Source of the DNA: Rhabditoides inermis
Lineage: Eukaryota; Nematoda; Chromadorea; Rhabditida; Rhabditidae
Assembly (NCBI GenBank): GCA_963966185.1
Contig: CAWZYM010000242.1
Span: forward strand, 352,001-416,000
Length of the DNA: 64,000 bases
Reading direction: 5' to 3'
Below are positions 1-13,100 of the stretch, piece after piece. Below the pieces are notes generated by a model. That model worked only from the letters and a program-made list of their open reading frames with translations, did not search any database and was not told the DNA's origin. Each line of letters begins with the position of its first letter. Within the stretch, counting starts at the first letter, position 1. The translations under genes and the position numbers were made by a program.

Positions 1-509
1 GATTTCGGATTTGAGGGGTTTGATTGGAACACGCTGTCTTATCAGAGTGGGGCATAGGAGAGAGAGAGAGAGAGAGAGAGAGACTCGTCATGTCTTCTTC
101 TTTCAGCACTCGCCGAATGGAGCCACTTTCGCGCCACTCCCTCCCTCTGACATTTCGGGGAATCATGATGTGAACGATGCACTGCTTTCACATATCGTCA
201 TGATTAGTTGATTAGAGTGAGAAGGGTGAGAGAGTGTATTGATGTGAGAGAGCGCAGAGAGGCGCGCGACAACCACTCGAAATTGCGTGTTCTTGGCTGG
301 AACGCACACTCTAGAGCACCCCCGAGGTCAGAGATAAAGGGAGAGATAGAGGGAGAGAGAGAGGGAGAGAGAGAGGGGAGAGAGAGATGGAGGCACGGAC
401 CCCTCGGGCCGTGTTTTCGCGCAGCTTTTCGCGGATCTGCACTCTTATTGATTGTTGTGTGTGTTTTCATGTACAGTCGCATACTACATACTTATCAGTT
501 GTTTTCAGG
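1..509. other. 5' flank of the large membrane-protein gene
   Basis: No protein-coding exon can be supported here. The stretch holds two GA-rich tracts (about 58-84 and 331-389) and ends in a strong nematode splice acceptor, TTGTTTTCAG at 499-508, two bases before the start codon of the large gene. That acceptor could take a trans-spliced leader or close an intron in the 5' untranslated region. Confidence 0.5.
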
Positions 510-1181
510 ATGACGCCGATCTTGTTGTTTCTGTTGTGGATGAGCCGGCTCCCCTACACTTTGTCTGATCGATTCGAGTGGACTGCGGGAGACGCGCATA
601 TGACATGCGAATTCGCGCAGCCTGGTGAGTTGTTCTCCCTGTAATCCTGTGTTCATCTTCTGTTCAGGTTGGCACCTCGCCGCCTCTTCCTGCGTCTTCC
701 CCGTCAGCCAGGCATTCACCTGGCGCCAGGCCGGACAAGTATGCGCCAGCCAGAGGTGAATCACACAATTCACACTTGCACTGGCCTTGTATTGCAGCCT
801 CAACTTCTCCTCGGCTACCATGGCTTCCGACTGGCTGGCGGCGCGGCAATTGCGCGCGGACGGACACGCGGATTTCACGCGCTACTGGACGGGGCTCAAG
901 CTGGAAGCGGGTGGTGACAGGTGCGTCGGTTTGACTGCAGTGTAAGCTATTTGTTCAGACTGGCGCCGTCAGTGTCTGTCCTCAATCCCCTCTGGGCATC
1001 CGATGAACCGCGCACGCTCAACGAGACGAAATGTATCGCCATAGACATCGACACACTCAACGGTTAGAACAGATTCCCTTGAATTTTTCAAGTTCCTTTG
1101 CAGAAGTGTCATTCGGTTGGCATCTCGTCAACTGCAATCAGACTTTGCCAGTGCTGTGCGAGACTTTTCCATGTTACGATG
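510..1181 (+). CDS. signal peptide and C-type lectin domain (exons 1-5)
   Basis: Exons read as 510-624, 668-755, 798-920, 959-1062 and 1104-1181, in consistent phase. [19 protein letters not shown] is a signal peptide. What follows has the C-type lectin pattern: a TWRQAGQVC segment, YWTGLKL (the WxGL position), PLWASDEP, then NETKC...W...C...PVLCE with the terminal disulphide cysteines. I see no EPN or QPD sugar-binding triplet with the following WND, so calcium-dependent sugar binding is doubtful and a protein-binding fold is as likely. Confidence 0.85.
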
Positions 1182-4100
1182 GTTAGTGAATGACAAACGA
1201 CAACGTGCTAACGAAAACAATTCGTAAAAAGTTGTTTTTCAGACGAGTTTCGGTGCGTGGACAACTCTGCGTGTATTCCGCGTCGATCAGTTGGAGACGG
1301 GGTGACAGATTGTGGAGACGCCAGCGACGAAGGAGGAATTACGGTAGCTACAGTACTTGTTGTTGTATTACCAACATATATCACAGAAACAAACTGAATT
1401 GAGAACTGCTTTTTATCACACAGAATGCCGTTCAAGGGTTGTACTCGATGGGGAGGTTCTTGCGGCGGACCATTCCGTCGCCCTGGAACCACTCGCGGCG
1501 GAAGGTCTTGGCGGCGCCGTCGGGGGTGTTGGTCCACTCGATGGTGATGCGGTCGTTGTTGGTGTCCTCCTCTCCAAACTTGAACGCGTCGCAAGAGACG
1601 GCCATCAGAACAGCCTCCTTGGGGTCGAGCACTCCGCACGGCGGGTCGACGCCGAGGCGCTTCATGTTGGTGGTCTTGATGGCCCATCCGATACGGCGAC
1701 CTCCAGTGTTGGTGATCTGAAAAATACCAATCATTCAATGATTGATCGATTTCCGATATCCACGCACCTTGATGTGGTAGGTGTGCTTGTCATCATAGGG
1801 GGCGTTGAAGACGATCTTGGTACCCGGCTGGGTGTTGATATCTCCGGGAGCGACCGACTGAGCCATGGCGAATGGATGCCGGCAGCCCGCCGCGCCCGCC
1901 TTTTATTCGCCCCTCCAGACATGCAAATCAACGAGTTGCAATCAGCGTGCAATTATCGACCAAGACTGACTAATTTCTACAGTCTTAATGAATTATCAAA
2001 ATTTGAGTGATTTGAATATTCCAATTTCTTCAGACACCGACTGTCTCTTCGACTGACTGCTCTGATATCCATCTCACCCAGCCAACCGGAGTATTCAGCT
2101 ACTCCAATCAGAACTCCTCCTGCAAGTGGACCATCACTGCTCCCGTAGGCAAGAGGGTTCGGCTTAAGGTGAGTCATCAATCGATATCGATCGATATCTC
2201 GTTCAGATCTTCCCATCGTTGTCGACTGGGGATGTGTTGGTGGTGTCTGATGGAGGGGCGTCCGTGGAGGGTGCAGGGGAAGGAGAGGGCAGTGTGTATC
2301 TATCCGACGGCCACTCTCTCTCCCTCCACTTCGTACCAGCAAGCGGGTCCAAGGGGGCATTCGAAGCAGAATACGCCAGCGAAGGTACGCACATTGTCCA
2401 TACACCAGTTCAATCGATGTTCAGACGATGTCAATTGCATCTCCATGTTATCTTCTTCGTCCGGTATTCTCACACCTTTCAACGCTGCCTGCGAGAAGAT
2501 GACATGGAGGGTACGGCACAACCACACGGTTTCGACACTTATTGTGAGTGGAAGATGTAATATGCAATAATATATATGTGAGCCCACTATGTAAACTTTT
2601 GTTTGTTTTTAGAGATAATAAACACTTTTATTCAGATACACCGATTCGCCGGTGCCAATGCGACCCTCGCACTCTTCGACGAAGCAAAGGGACAAAAGTA
2701 TGCAGCTAATGTGCTCAATTGCATAGTGCATCTTGTTCAGTTCTCGCGTGTTGATTGGTCAGTGGAGCCGTGGCTCCGCCCCTCCGACTGCCATCATCGC
2801 GCATGGAAGCCTGGCCGTAGAGGTGCAGGGAACACTGGACTTCCGGGCAGACTATCACGAAGGTATCCACTATACAATCAACCCATTCCATTCCCCAGGC
2901 TGTTCCTCTATCCACCTGTCGGGTTCTCTGGTGCGCATTCGCACTCTCTCCTCCGGCAATGCGTCTCCCATGATGTGCCAAGCAGTATACGACGACCAGG
3001 GAAACCAAGTGCGTTTCAATAAACTCTATTTTATATACCTTATTTCAATGTATTTATGTATTGTATTTTCACTCGGAAAACCTTTGCAGGTTTCCGTTCG
3101 CTTCGATGACCTACAGTTGGACGGGCGGGATGAGATTCAGGTATCGCATGGAATGTGGATTGGCATTGTTCATTCACCATGTTCAGCTGTCGACGTCGAA
3201 CTTCTCCCGTTCTGTGTCTTCCTCCTCCCTTCCTTCCTCTCCCGTCATTCCAATCGAGAGAGGGGAGGGCGCAGTGAGCATCCACTGGCAGACATTCAGC
3301 ACCACTGCAGCCATCAACATCATCCTGTCCAGAGGTGGGAGCTGCGTTCTCTCATTCACTCCTTATTAGGTCAGACTTGGGGTTGCGTTCTGATTGTGAG
3401 ATCTTTGTGATGGTCTTTTGCCAGCAAAAGTTGAGTCTGACCTCTGCAGACTGTGCTCCCTTCGCCGACACCCCCTTCCTCTCTCTCGACTCCCCGGACA
3501 GTGCCCGCCATCCCCTCGATTCTCTCGCGTCGTTCGTGTGTGACGAGGGGCGGGTCCTAACGGGGCGGAGCCAGCTGGAGTGCGCGGAGGGAGGCGTGTG
3601 GAGCGACAACCCACCCAGTTGTAGAGGTATACCTGTACTATCCATACCTGTTCGATCGAGCTTGTTTCAGAGAAGGTGCACTACTGTGTGCTGCCAGTGA
3701 TAGCAAACGGCTACATCGACACAGTATCCGGATTCGGGGCGGGCGCCACACTGGAGTACTCCTGCGAGGTTTTCTATCCCTACATGTTTTCCTATACATA
3801 TATCTCATACAGCCCGGCTACTCCACCAACCGATCCACGATCCGCTGTCTCTCAACGGGAGAGTGGGAAGGGGAGGCGGAGTGTGAAGGTGAGTCATGAG
3901 AGAGGGAGAGAGAAAGAGAGAAAGAAAAAGAGAGGAAGACGATGAAGGTGTTTCCAGCGTGGCAGTGTTCCTCTCTGCCCCCTCTCTCGTCTCCTCCCCT
4001 CAATGTCTCCTCCCCTCCCTTCCCTGCCTTCTCCACTCTCGTCTACCCACTCCGAGAGGGAGACGACAATGCCCCCCTCGCACTCTGTGCAGCCAGCGAC

Positions 4101-7100
4101 ACATGGAAGATATGGAACGAACAACGCATACGTGAGTATTGATACAAACTGTATAATAGAATCTGTATTGTTGAGTGGACGCGTGTCTGACTCCGTCGGT
4201 GGCGTATGGTGCGTATTCGGATGGGTGGGTGGGTGTGAACCAGTCGTCTTCCCTCTCTTGCCTGCCTGGATTCACTGCGACAGGAGGGGGAGTGTGTGGA
4301 GAAGGAGGCTGGATCGGAGACGCGCACTGCACGCGTGAGACACATCTTATTTCTATCAATCTATAAATAGTAAACACGATTTTTGCGATAATAACAAGAG
4401 AGATAAGCCGTTTCGAGTGTAAAACGCTATACGACACAGTTTTGTCGTTCATCTCCACTCCCTTGCAGTGTCTGTCCCTCCCTCTGCGTGTCTGCCCGGT
4501 CGTCCTCTCCTCCTCTCTTATGGATGGGTATGCGAGTGTCCGGAGGGATGGCAGGCCACGCACGCAGCTCTCATGTGCACAGGTAGGGGAACAAATGCGT
4601 TGATGCACTGAGCGCGCGGGTTCGGTTCATGTCTACACCAAATAGCTTGCTTGTATGAAAATGAGGAGTATGAAAAAGGCGGAAATAAGTCGCCAGTGTA
4701 CCTTTAAAATAGCGTATAGAGATCCACGTGTTCAGCCATTCGCTCGTACTGTTCCTCTGGCCGGGCGCTGTGTGATTCGGATGCGATGTGTGTCGACCTT
4801 CCAGGCGGCGGATACCGCTGCGTATGCCCAGAGGTAATTTCATGTTTATATGTAAACGTATACGTTTCCTCCCAGAACACCATCCTTGTCACGTCCTCGC
4901 TGGCCGAAACGTCTGTGTGGCCCGGCAGGTCGTGTATTTGTAAGTTTTTGCCATTCACTTCACTTTTTAATTTGAAGAAGAATTTGACGTGATTCACGTT
5001 TCTAGAATTATGAACAATCGAACTGTTCTATCAGTTACTCTTTTCTACTTATATCCCAACATTCCCAACGAATCAAAAATATTGTTTGAATAAAGCGGGG
5101 TACGGTTGCTATTCGAGACAGGAGACAGGGTATGGCGGGAAAAGAGGATTCATGGAATCTCATCTCTCAAATATGCCTGGTATCCTTCACTTCTCCCCCT
5201 CCATTCTCTGTCGAAGATAGCAACCGAAAGACATTCCGCCAAGTTCGAACATTATATTCAAGTAATTTATTAAGCATTTGTTGATTCGTCCCACAAAACA
5301 AACAAATTATTATCTTTATTTAGTAATATTACATACTTACCCTATTTCACTCAGCCCGCTGTTCATTCTCGTCCCTGCAGTCTATCTACGCATCTATCCC
5401 CGATGCCATTCCCGACTGGATATTTCCACTCAATCAGACGTGGTACAGAAGGACAGACCAGGTGGGTCATCCACATCTACACGTATGCAGTTCTTCGTTC
5501 AGCCGGTCGCCTACTGCCAGCCGTCTCTCTCGTCTCTCGATCGACCAGCATTCTTTCCGGTCAACTTCCAGTGCAATGGACTCGAATGGAATGTTCACAC
5601 GGCGTGTGGAGGTGAATACTTATTACTTGACTTTGTAATTATCCTTTCACAGTCTCGTGTCCCTCCATTGCTGATGGAGTAGTCTTCGCTCCGACGAACG
5701 AATCCGTTTTCACCCAGATCAATGAGCCACAATGCGAGCGGATCGGGTGCGTTTCCGTTTACACGAAGTTTCACGCATGATTCTTCAGTTCCGTTTATTC
5801 TGGTCCGGGTGCGTCTTACTGTCAACCGAATGGACAGTGGAGTGGGACACAAAAGTGTATCGGTGAGTGTTTGTCGGTATTCTCTGAACGGGTTGTGTTT
5901 GAGAGCAGCGTTGTTCCGATCTGACTATTCTTTTCTCCGCCCTCCCTCGATTGAAAGCCGCTTTTCAAGGAGAAATCGGAGAAATCGGACAGATCGTCTC
6001 GTTCAGGTGGGCTTTAGTATAAAAGTATAAAAGATTGAGAATACGTTTCAGCTGCGACGCCAACTTCATTCTACAAGGCAACACGGAGATTCGGTGTGGA
6101 CTGGGTGAAAACGGTACGCCGACATTCAATTTCAATATAACATGGAGTTATGTAGGCGTTGTGGAATGGTCGTCGTCTTCTCTGCCCACTTGTGTGACTG
6201 CCTCCTGCGAGGTCACCCCCTCCGATCCCATCCTTCTCTCACCCAGATGGATAGCACAAGGCAGACACGCAGACGCCGCCTGCCTAGGAAACAACTACCA
6301 CCTGTCAGGTAGCACTCATGACTATTTCCCGAACACGCGTCTTTCCAGACACCTCCCCCATCGAGTGTCTTCCCTCGCCGTCTGGAATGGGCCAACTCGC
6401 GAGAGCCCCGCCCACTTGCATCGATGAGCAGCCAATCAGCATCGAGTGCGCGGAGTCAGTCGAACTACGAGTTACGCAGACGGTATGCTTCCTGTATCTA
6501 GAGGTAATGACCACATTCAGGGCTTCCCTCTCCAAACCCCCTTCCCGATTCCAAGGATCATTGACAACGATCCATACTTCACACTCTCGGCAAGTGTACC
6601 TGTCACAAAGTAAGTCTAGTTCAGTTTTTTTTTAAATATAAAATTCTCTTAGATTTCTTTCTTCCAATTCGACTATCGCATGGACGGCTGTTGACCGAGC
6701 GGGAATGGAAGCTCGTTGCGAGACGAGAGTGGTCGTCAGAGGTAGGCTCACTACGCACAGTCCCATACCCGATAATGTTTTCTGCCTAAAGCTCAACAAA
6801 GAGTGAGTGAGAGAGAGAGGGAGTAGTGTGGTTCGCTGTTAAGCTTCATTTTCAGAACTCGCCCCTCCCCTGCTCTCCTGTCCGTCTTCCCACGTGCAGA
6901 CTGCAATGGGGGATGAGGGGGAGGCGGGGCTTATCATCCCCGTCCAATCACACCGATACTCCCTCGTCAGCCAACCAATCAATGGAACAACAATCAGGTA
7001 TGCTCCAAACATTTATGTCGTGAGCAATTTTTTTTGTAAGTGGTAAGCGAGTGGTTAGCGATTGGTGTCCAAGTATGCGACGGCAGGCAAGAAGTACTCT

Positions 7101-10100
7101 GTCTGTTCTAAAATGTAAGTATAAGCTGCGAGAGGGGCGGGGCTTGCGAGAGCGGGCCGGAGCTACTTCTTCTTTTTCTTGTTCTTCTTAACCGGCTTGG
7201 GATCGTCTCCGATCTCCTCCGCAGTCTCCTCGTTGTTACGAGACCTCTCCTGCCGCGGTCGTCTCTCAAATGAATCCGTGTCCCTTGTCGATCCCTCGCC
7301 TTCCCACCTCTCTCGGTTTCTCCCTTCCCGATCCCTCGTCGTCTCCCACTGTCGTCCGCAGTCCCTCCCCCTTCGTCGTCCGATTATTCTTCTTCCGCCC
7401 CTTCTTCGGCCCGTCCTCCGACGACGGACACTTCTTCGGAGTCGCAGCCCGCGGCACCTCGTCCGAAGACCTGACCACGTCATCTTGCGAGCATCAGCTG
7501 GCGGTTACCTCTCCTGCCTGGGTCTCTTGGATGCGCCCTTGCTCTTGATCTTGCTGTCTGTGCCCTCTTCCCCGCATGTCTGTCGCGTGTTCCTCCTCTC
7601 GTCGCTGCCCCCGCGACGCGCCGCCTCGTCCGAAGACCTGCCACTGTCAGATGACGTCCGTCCCCCTCCCCTCCCTCACCTCTCCTGGCTGATCTTCCTG
7701 TTCGCATTCTCGTCACTCGACTTCTCCTGCTTCTTCGGGGTCCTCGCCGTGGGTGCCGCGCCCGCAGCCTCCAGCGTCTGGTACGCCTTCTCCCGACGAC
7801 TATTCTCGTCCTCCCCGTCGTCACAGGCCTCAGACGGCTCCTGCTTGCGCATCTGAAAGGGGGCGTGGCGAGTGGGGGCGGGGCGTGGCGCGTACCCTGC
7901 GTAGTGCTTCGGCGGGAGTCTCCTTCTCCTTCTTCTGCTTGGTGGGAGTGTTGGCGGATGGAGGAGGGGGGTTCATGAGTTGTATCTGGGAGGAGGCGCG
8001 CACGCGCACGCCCTTCTTGATCATCGAAGTCGGCTTCTTCGGACGCTCAACACTCGATTGTCCTCTCCTCCTCTTCCCTTTCTCTCACCCCCTCGACTGC
8101 CCGCGGCTTGGCCTGCTTGTTGCTGATCTTTTTCTTCTTCTTACACACTCCCAGTCCCGATGGCTTCCACGCCACCTTCTTCTGAACAGGAAAGCCTTCT
8201 CTCCTCTCCCCTCCTTCCCCTCATCCACTCACCACATCTTCCACTCCACAGTACATATTGTAGAACTTAGGCACGAACCAGACGAGATCGTTCATCTGCG
8301 AGAATACAGTATGCCCGAATTCACCCTACCGTATCCCTCACCTGCCGACTCTTCTTCGGCTTGGCGTCGTGCAGTTCGATGGCGAGCAGAGAACGCGCAA
8401 TGTTCGCCGCCATGTTGGGCTGGGAATACGGTATGCGGGCTACTGTAGCTACCGTATACCTTGTTGAAGTAGGTCTTGTCGCGGTTCGACATCGTCTTGG
8501 TGGTAGCGTAGGGGTCGAGGCGGGGGCTGGAAAAGCATCTCTCTCCCTCCCTCCCCCCCTCTCTCTCCCTCTCTCTCCCCGTCTCCTCCACTCACAGTGG
8601 CACCGGCTTATCCGGCAGGTTGATCTTGTGTTCCCACAGTTCCTGCATGATGAGGGACGCGGAGGGAATGGTCCTGTCCGTGTCGTCGTTGTCGTCGTCA
8701 GAGTCGTCGCCCTTCTTCTTCTTCCAGAACGGCTGGCCCTACAATAAGATCATACAGCTGATAGTTACAGTATCCCATACGTTGACAAAGAGGCGCCCGC
8801 CGTTGCTTTTGTTGTTGGTGATGATCTTGACGCCCGGTCGCACCATCGACTCGTCCTGCAGCGAACACATGAGGTACGGTAGCTATCGTAAACTACACGT
8901 ACAACGACGACGATGGGGGCTTTCTCGTCCTCCTCATCGGAATCGGAGTCACTGCACGAGTTCTCGATGTCCTCATCTTTCACTTTCTGGAACGGATGAG
9001 AGTAGAGGGGGGAGTGGAGAGAATATGCGTACTCGTTTCGAGTGCTTCTGCACTTGGTCGTAGACCCGCTTGAGCTTGTTGTCAGCCATGGTGGCGCGCG
9101 ATCACTGAACAACAGGATAAGGTGGAAGGAGGAAGACAGGGGGATGGGAGAGAGCGCACCTCCCTGCCACAGGAGTAGGCTGCGGCGAGGCACGGACAGA
9201 GAGTGACCGCATTGCCCCATTCACAAGACGCATCACCTCATACTTTCAGACACACGCATTCGCAATTGCGATGCTAACAAATCGTGTAAATGTAACCAAA
9301 GACGCCGTTGTTTCAGGGTCGGCAGCTCGCTGTTTGTCACCGTGACGGGAGTGGATGGCGAGGGAAACATGCGACAGTGCAGATACTATCACACTGTGCA
9401 GGGTGAGTGTCTGCCACTCTGTCACACTCATCCATGCATGTCTTTCAGCCTCTCCCTGCTCCGCCCATCTCCTGTCTGGTTGGGAGTGCAGTGGGGACTC
9501 CCCTAGAGTGTGTACGCAAAAGCCATGCGATGGAGAGTGGAGCAGAAAAGTCAAGGTAAGCATGTCATTCGAAGGAGATAATACATACGTAGGCCATCGC
9601 TTGTATCCCTTCAACCGGTTGGCGTGTCCTCTCCTCCATCTCGCAAACGGACCATCTCCAGAATGCAGAACCAGTAACACAAGTGCCGCAGTGTCTGCGT
9701 GAGTTCAACAAGCTATTTACGTATGCCACGTTTGCTCCCGTTCCAGCCACTCGTCCTTCCACCGTCCAGTCTTCCCTCACTCTCTCCATAGCCCTCCCCG
9801 CATCCTTCTGCGTCATGGACCTTGTACAAACGGTGGGCGAACGATAGATTCTCTGACATATGTAATGATTCCAGATTCGCAACGACATGTCTTCTTTCGT
9901 AGGCGAGGCGTGTGGAATGGATTGGGAATATGCTGGATACGAGATACAAGGTATTCCACATGCACTCTCTCCATAATCTCTCCTTGTACATAGGCCACAA
10001 CTTCACCGTCTCCTTCTCGTGGTCCGCTTCCGTGGAGGCAATCGAGCAGTGTGCGGATGACATCGAGAAGACTGTCCGGATGGAGGGAAGGATCGTCATG

Positions 10101-13100
10101 AAGGTAAACATACTACTTTCAGTTCAAATAGCGGTCAGTTGAAAATGTTTTCGCAACAGCCTTCGAGAGCCACACGTTTACTGACCCCAACTTTAACTTT
10201 AATTGTCCTCATTGTGACTCATCATTGTCAGGGCGACTGTTCGACCCGCGCTTCTTCGCAGTCTCTCTCGCACCGGCCCATGTGTGAGCGGGGATGGAAA
10301 GTGGATGGCTGGCAGTGTTGTGAGTGTCCCCTCCTCTCTCCATGTGTCCCTTCCCTTCCAGTCCGCTGTCCCTCCGGTCACTCGTCTCTGCTCGGTCGTT
10401 GCTTCCCGTGTCCTCTCGGATGGGTGGAGAGAGAGGGAGAGTGCGTGCGGTGTGAGAGTGGCTCAACCAGGGGAGACGGTCAGACACAGTGCATTGGTGC
10501 GTTTCTTCACCCCCTTTCCTGTTTATGTTGTTGTTCAGAGCACTGCGCTCCCGGTTTCCATTCTTTCGATGGTCTCGCGCCGTGTTTGCCGTGTGCAAGG
10601 GGAAGCTATTCTCAGGTGATCGCAGATTTAATAGTAACCGTGTACATTATCCATTTTAGGGAACGGGCTGTATCGCATGCACTCCGTGTCCATTCGGAAC
10701 AAACACAACCAACGAAGCCGAGGTATATCGGAACAATTTCTCTTCAAAACCCGAAGCAATGTTCAGTCGTCTCCGTCCTCGTGCGTTTTTGTCTGCCCCC
10801 CTGGTCACTATTCTGCCAGTGGAGCCCTGCCATGCGAAAAGTGTCCAATAGGGTAGGTACTCCGAAAGGAGAACACATAATATCGCTTGCAGCACCTTCC
10901 AAGCCTCTGTCGGCTCTTCGTCTTGTATGCGATGTGGAGATGGTGTGACGACGAGGGTGGATGGAGCGAGGACGGGGCAGGAGTGCGTGGGTGAGTGTGG
11001 CACTGCCTCTCCAGTCTCCAGACGATGTCTGTTCAGTCGCCTCCTCCCTGCCCTGTATCCATGGAGAAAGTGTCTCCGGGGGCTGTGCCTGCCAGCCAGG
11101 ATGGATCGGACACAGATGCGATGTGCCTGTCAACATATGCGAGGTACGTCTCTCTCACTTACTCAATTTCTCTCTCTCATCCTCTCTCTCTCTCTCTCTC
11201 TCACATCTCTCTCTCTCTCCCATCTCTCTCTTGTAGGCCGGTCTGTGCATCCACGGTGTGTGCTGCTTCGACCACACGAGGGGCAGTGGGTGCGAGTGCC
11301 ACACTGGTGAGCAACTCTTTTTCAAATAACCTCAACCATCCATACAGGCTTCTTCGGCGACCGTTGTCAGTACACGGCATCCGAGTGGTCCTCTGTGGAG
11401 GAGGAGAGGCTGCGAGAAGCGAAGGAGGGTCTGTTGCTGCGAGACCCTCAGTGGAAGTGTCAAGTGAACAGCTGTTCGAATGGGCGATGCGTCGGAAACG
11501 GATGCGTGTGCAACACAGGTACATTCAACATTCATGCATTTAACATTCCAATTTCACTGATTTAGGTTTTTACTACGACCACGAGAACGAAGGCCACATT
11601 GGGAAGTGCGTCGTGGATTTGAGAGGTGAAGATATTTTTGTTACGATTTTGATAGCGATGATTCACTCATCAGACTGCGCCTCGATGTCTCCTTGCTTCG
11701 GTCCCGGGACAAAGTCTTGCAATCAGAAAGATGCAGGCAAATCCAAGTTCACCTGCAAGTGCAAATCTGGTTGGTTGGTTTTCTAATTATTATTGGATAG
11801 CACGTTTTCACAGGCTACACTGGCCGTTTCTGTGAGGTGTTTTCTGGGTCGAATGCGAGTGGGGAGGGGAGCGCATACGTGCTGGACACTGACGGGACAC
11901 TGCGACTACAGGAGATGTGTCGGACAGAGAACGGGTATGTAGAGGGAATGAGGAAGCGGGAGAGTGAACGAGTGAATGCAGGCAACTCCACCCTCCTCCC
12001 TGCTCCTCCATACAACCAGTGTGCACATGTGCCAAGCAGGAACAGTGTGTGCTGAATGCATCCCAGAACTTCTACTACTGCGATTGCAACAAGGGCATAG
12101 GTGAGAAAGTTCATCTAGTAAAAGATATGATCATGTTTGCAGCAGACAGTCCCACGACGTATCCGATCGGTGACGTGTGCACTGGCCGACACTCGTTCTG
12201 CTCCCCGGATCGGACTGGCAATGGGACAGCGCCGAGATGCCACAACGGGGGACGGTGCGACGATAGGGGTGGGTGGACGGGCGGACACGGAGGTGTCGGA
12301 GCACGTTGAAGTACTGTAGCAAAAATGACATTATCTATAAAAGTAAATTCGTAAAGAGTCTCTGCTTGTGTCAATCCAATTCAGTAAAAGAGCATGCATA
12401 AACAACTTTTCACTACCATAAAGCTGCGCTTGATCAGGATAGTCAGCGACTGAACCCTGTTGGGTTCAATTTGGGACGGAGGGCATGGGGCACTTTCCTC
12501 GCGAGAGAAGGGAGGAGGAGCCACTTGCAGGCACTTGCCAGTGTCCACCGTCGTTCTCCGGTCCACTGTGCTCTCTCCCCTCCTCTGCCTGTGTCCCCTC
12601 CGCTTGCAATGGGGGCGACTGCCTGCCTCTGTCCATCGGATACACGTGCCAGTGCAAGGAGGGATGGACGGGAGAGCAGTGCCAAGTCAGTTGGACATCT
12701 ATATGAAAAGTTATTTTTCACAATACATAGTACATACACTATACTCAACCGAGTGTGTTCAATGAGTATTGGGCAGGACCGTGTCTCTCTGTGTGCCTCC
12801 CACCCGTGTGGCAACGGGGCCGTGTGTCGAGCCGCGGACCAGCCACCATGGTTCGCGTGCGAGTGCAAGGAGGGGTGGACGGGTGGGTGGACAGAGAGGG
12901 GACTGTGATGGATTGGATGACAGGTGTCCGCTGCGAGACTCCCTTCTTCCCTCCCGCCTACTGTGTGCACGGAGTGCCGGTCGGGGTGGGCGATGCTGCA
13001 GTGTGTCGGTGCGATGATGGATGGAGGGGAGACAAGTGCGACCGGAAGGTGAGTGTTACCACCTAACATACCTTAAAATACTCTCCAATTCTCCGAAAGC

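Noticed and set aside
1208..1738. Long minus-strand frame of 176 codons over the first MSP gene
   Set aside because: A shifted frame over MSP coding sequence; the real product is the 127-residue MSP in another frame. The same holds for the plus-strand frames over both MSP copies.
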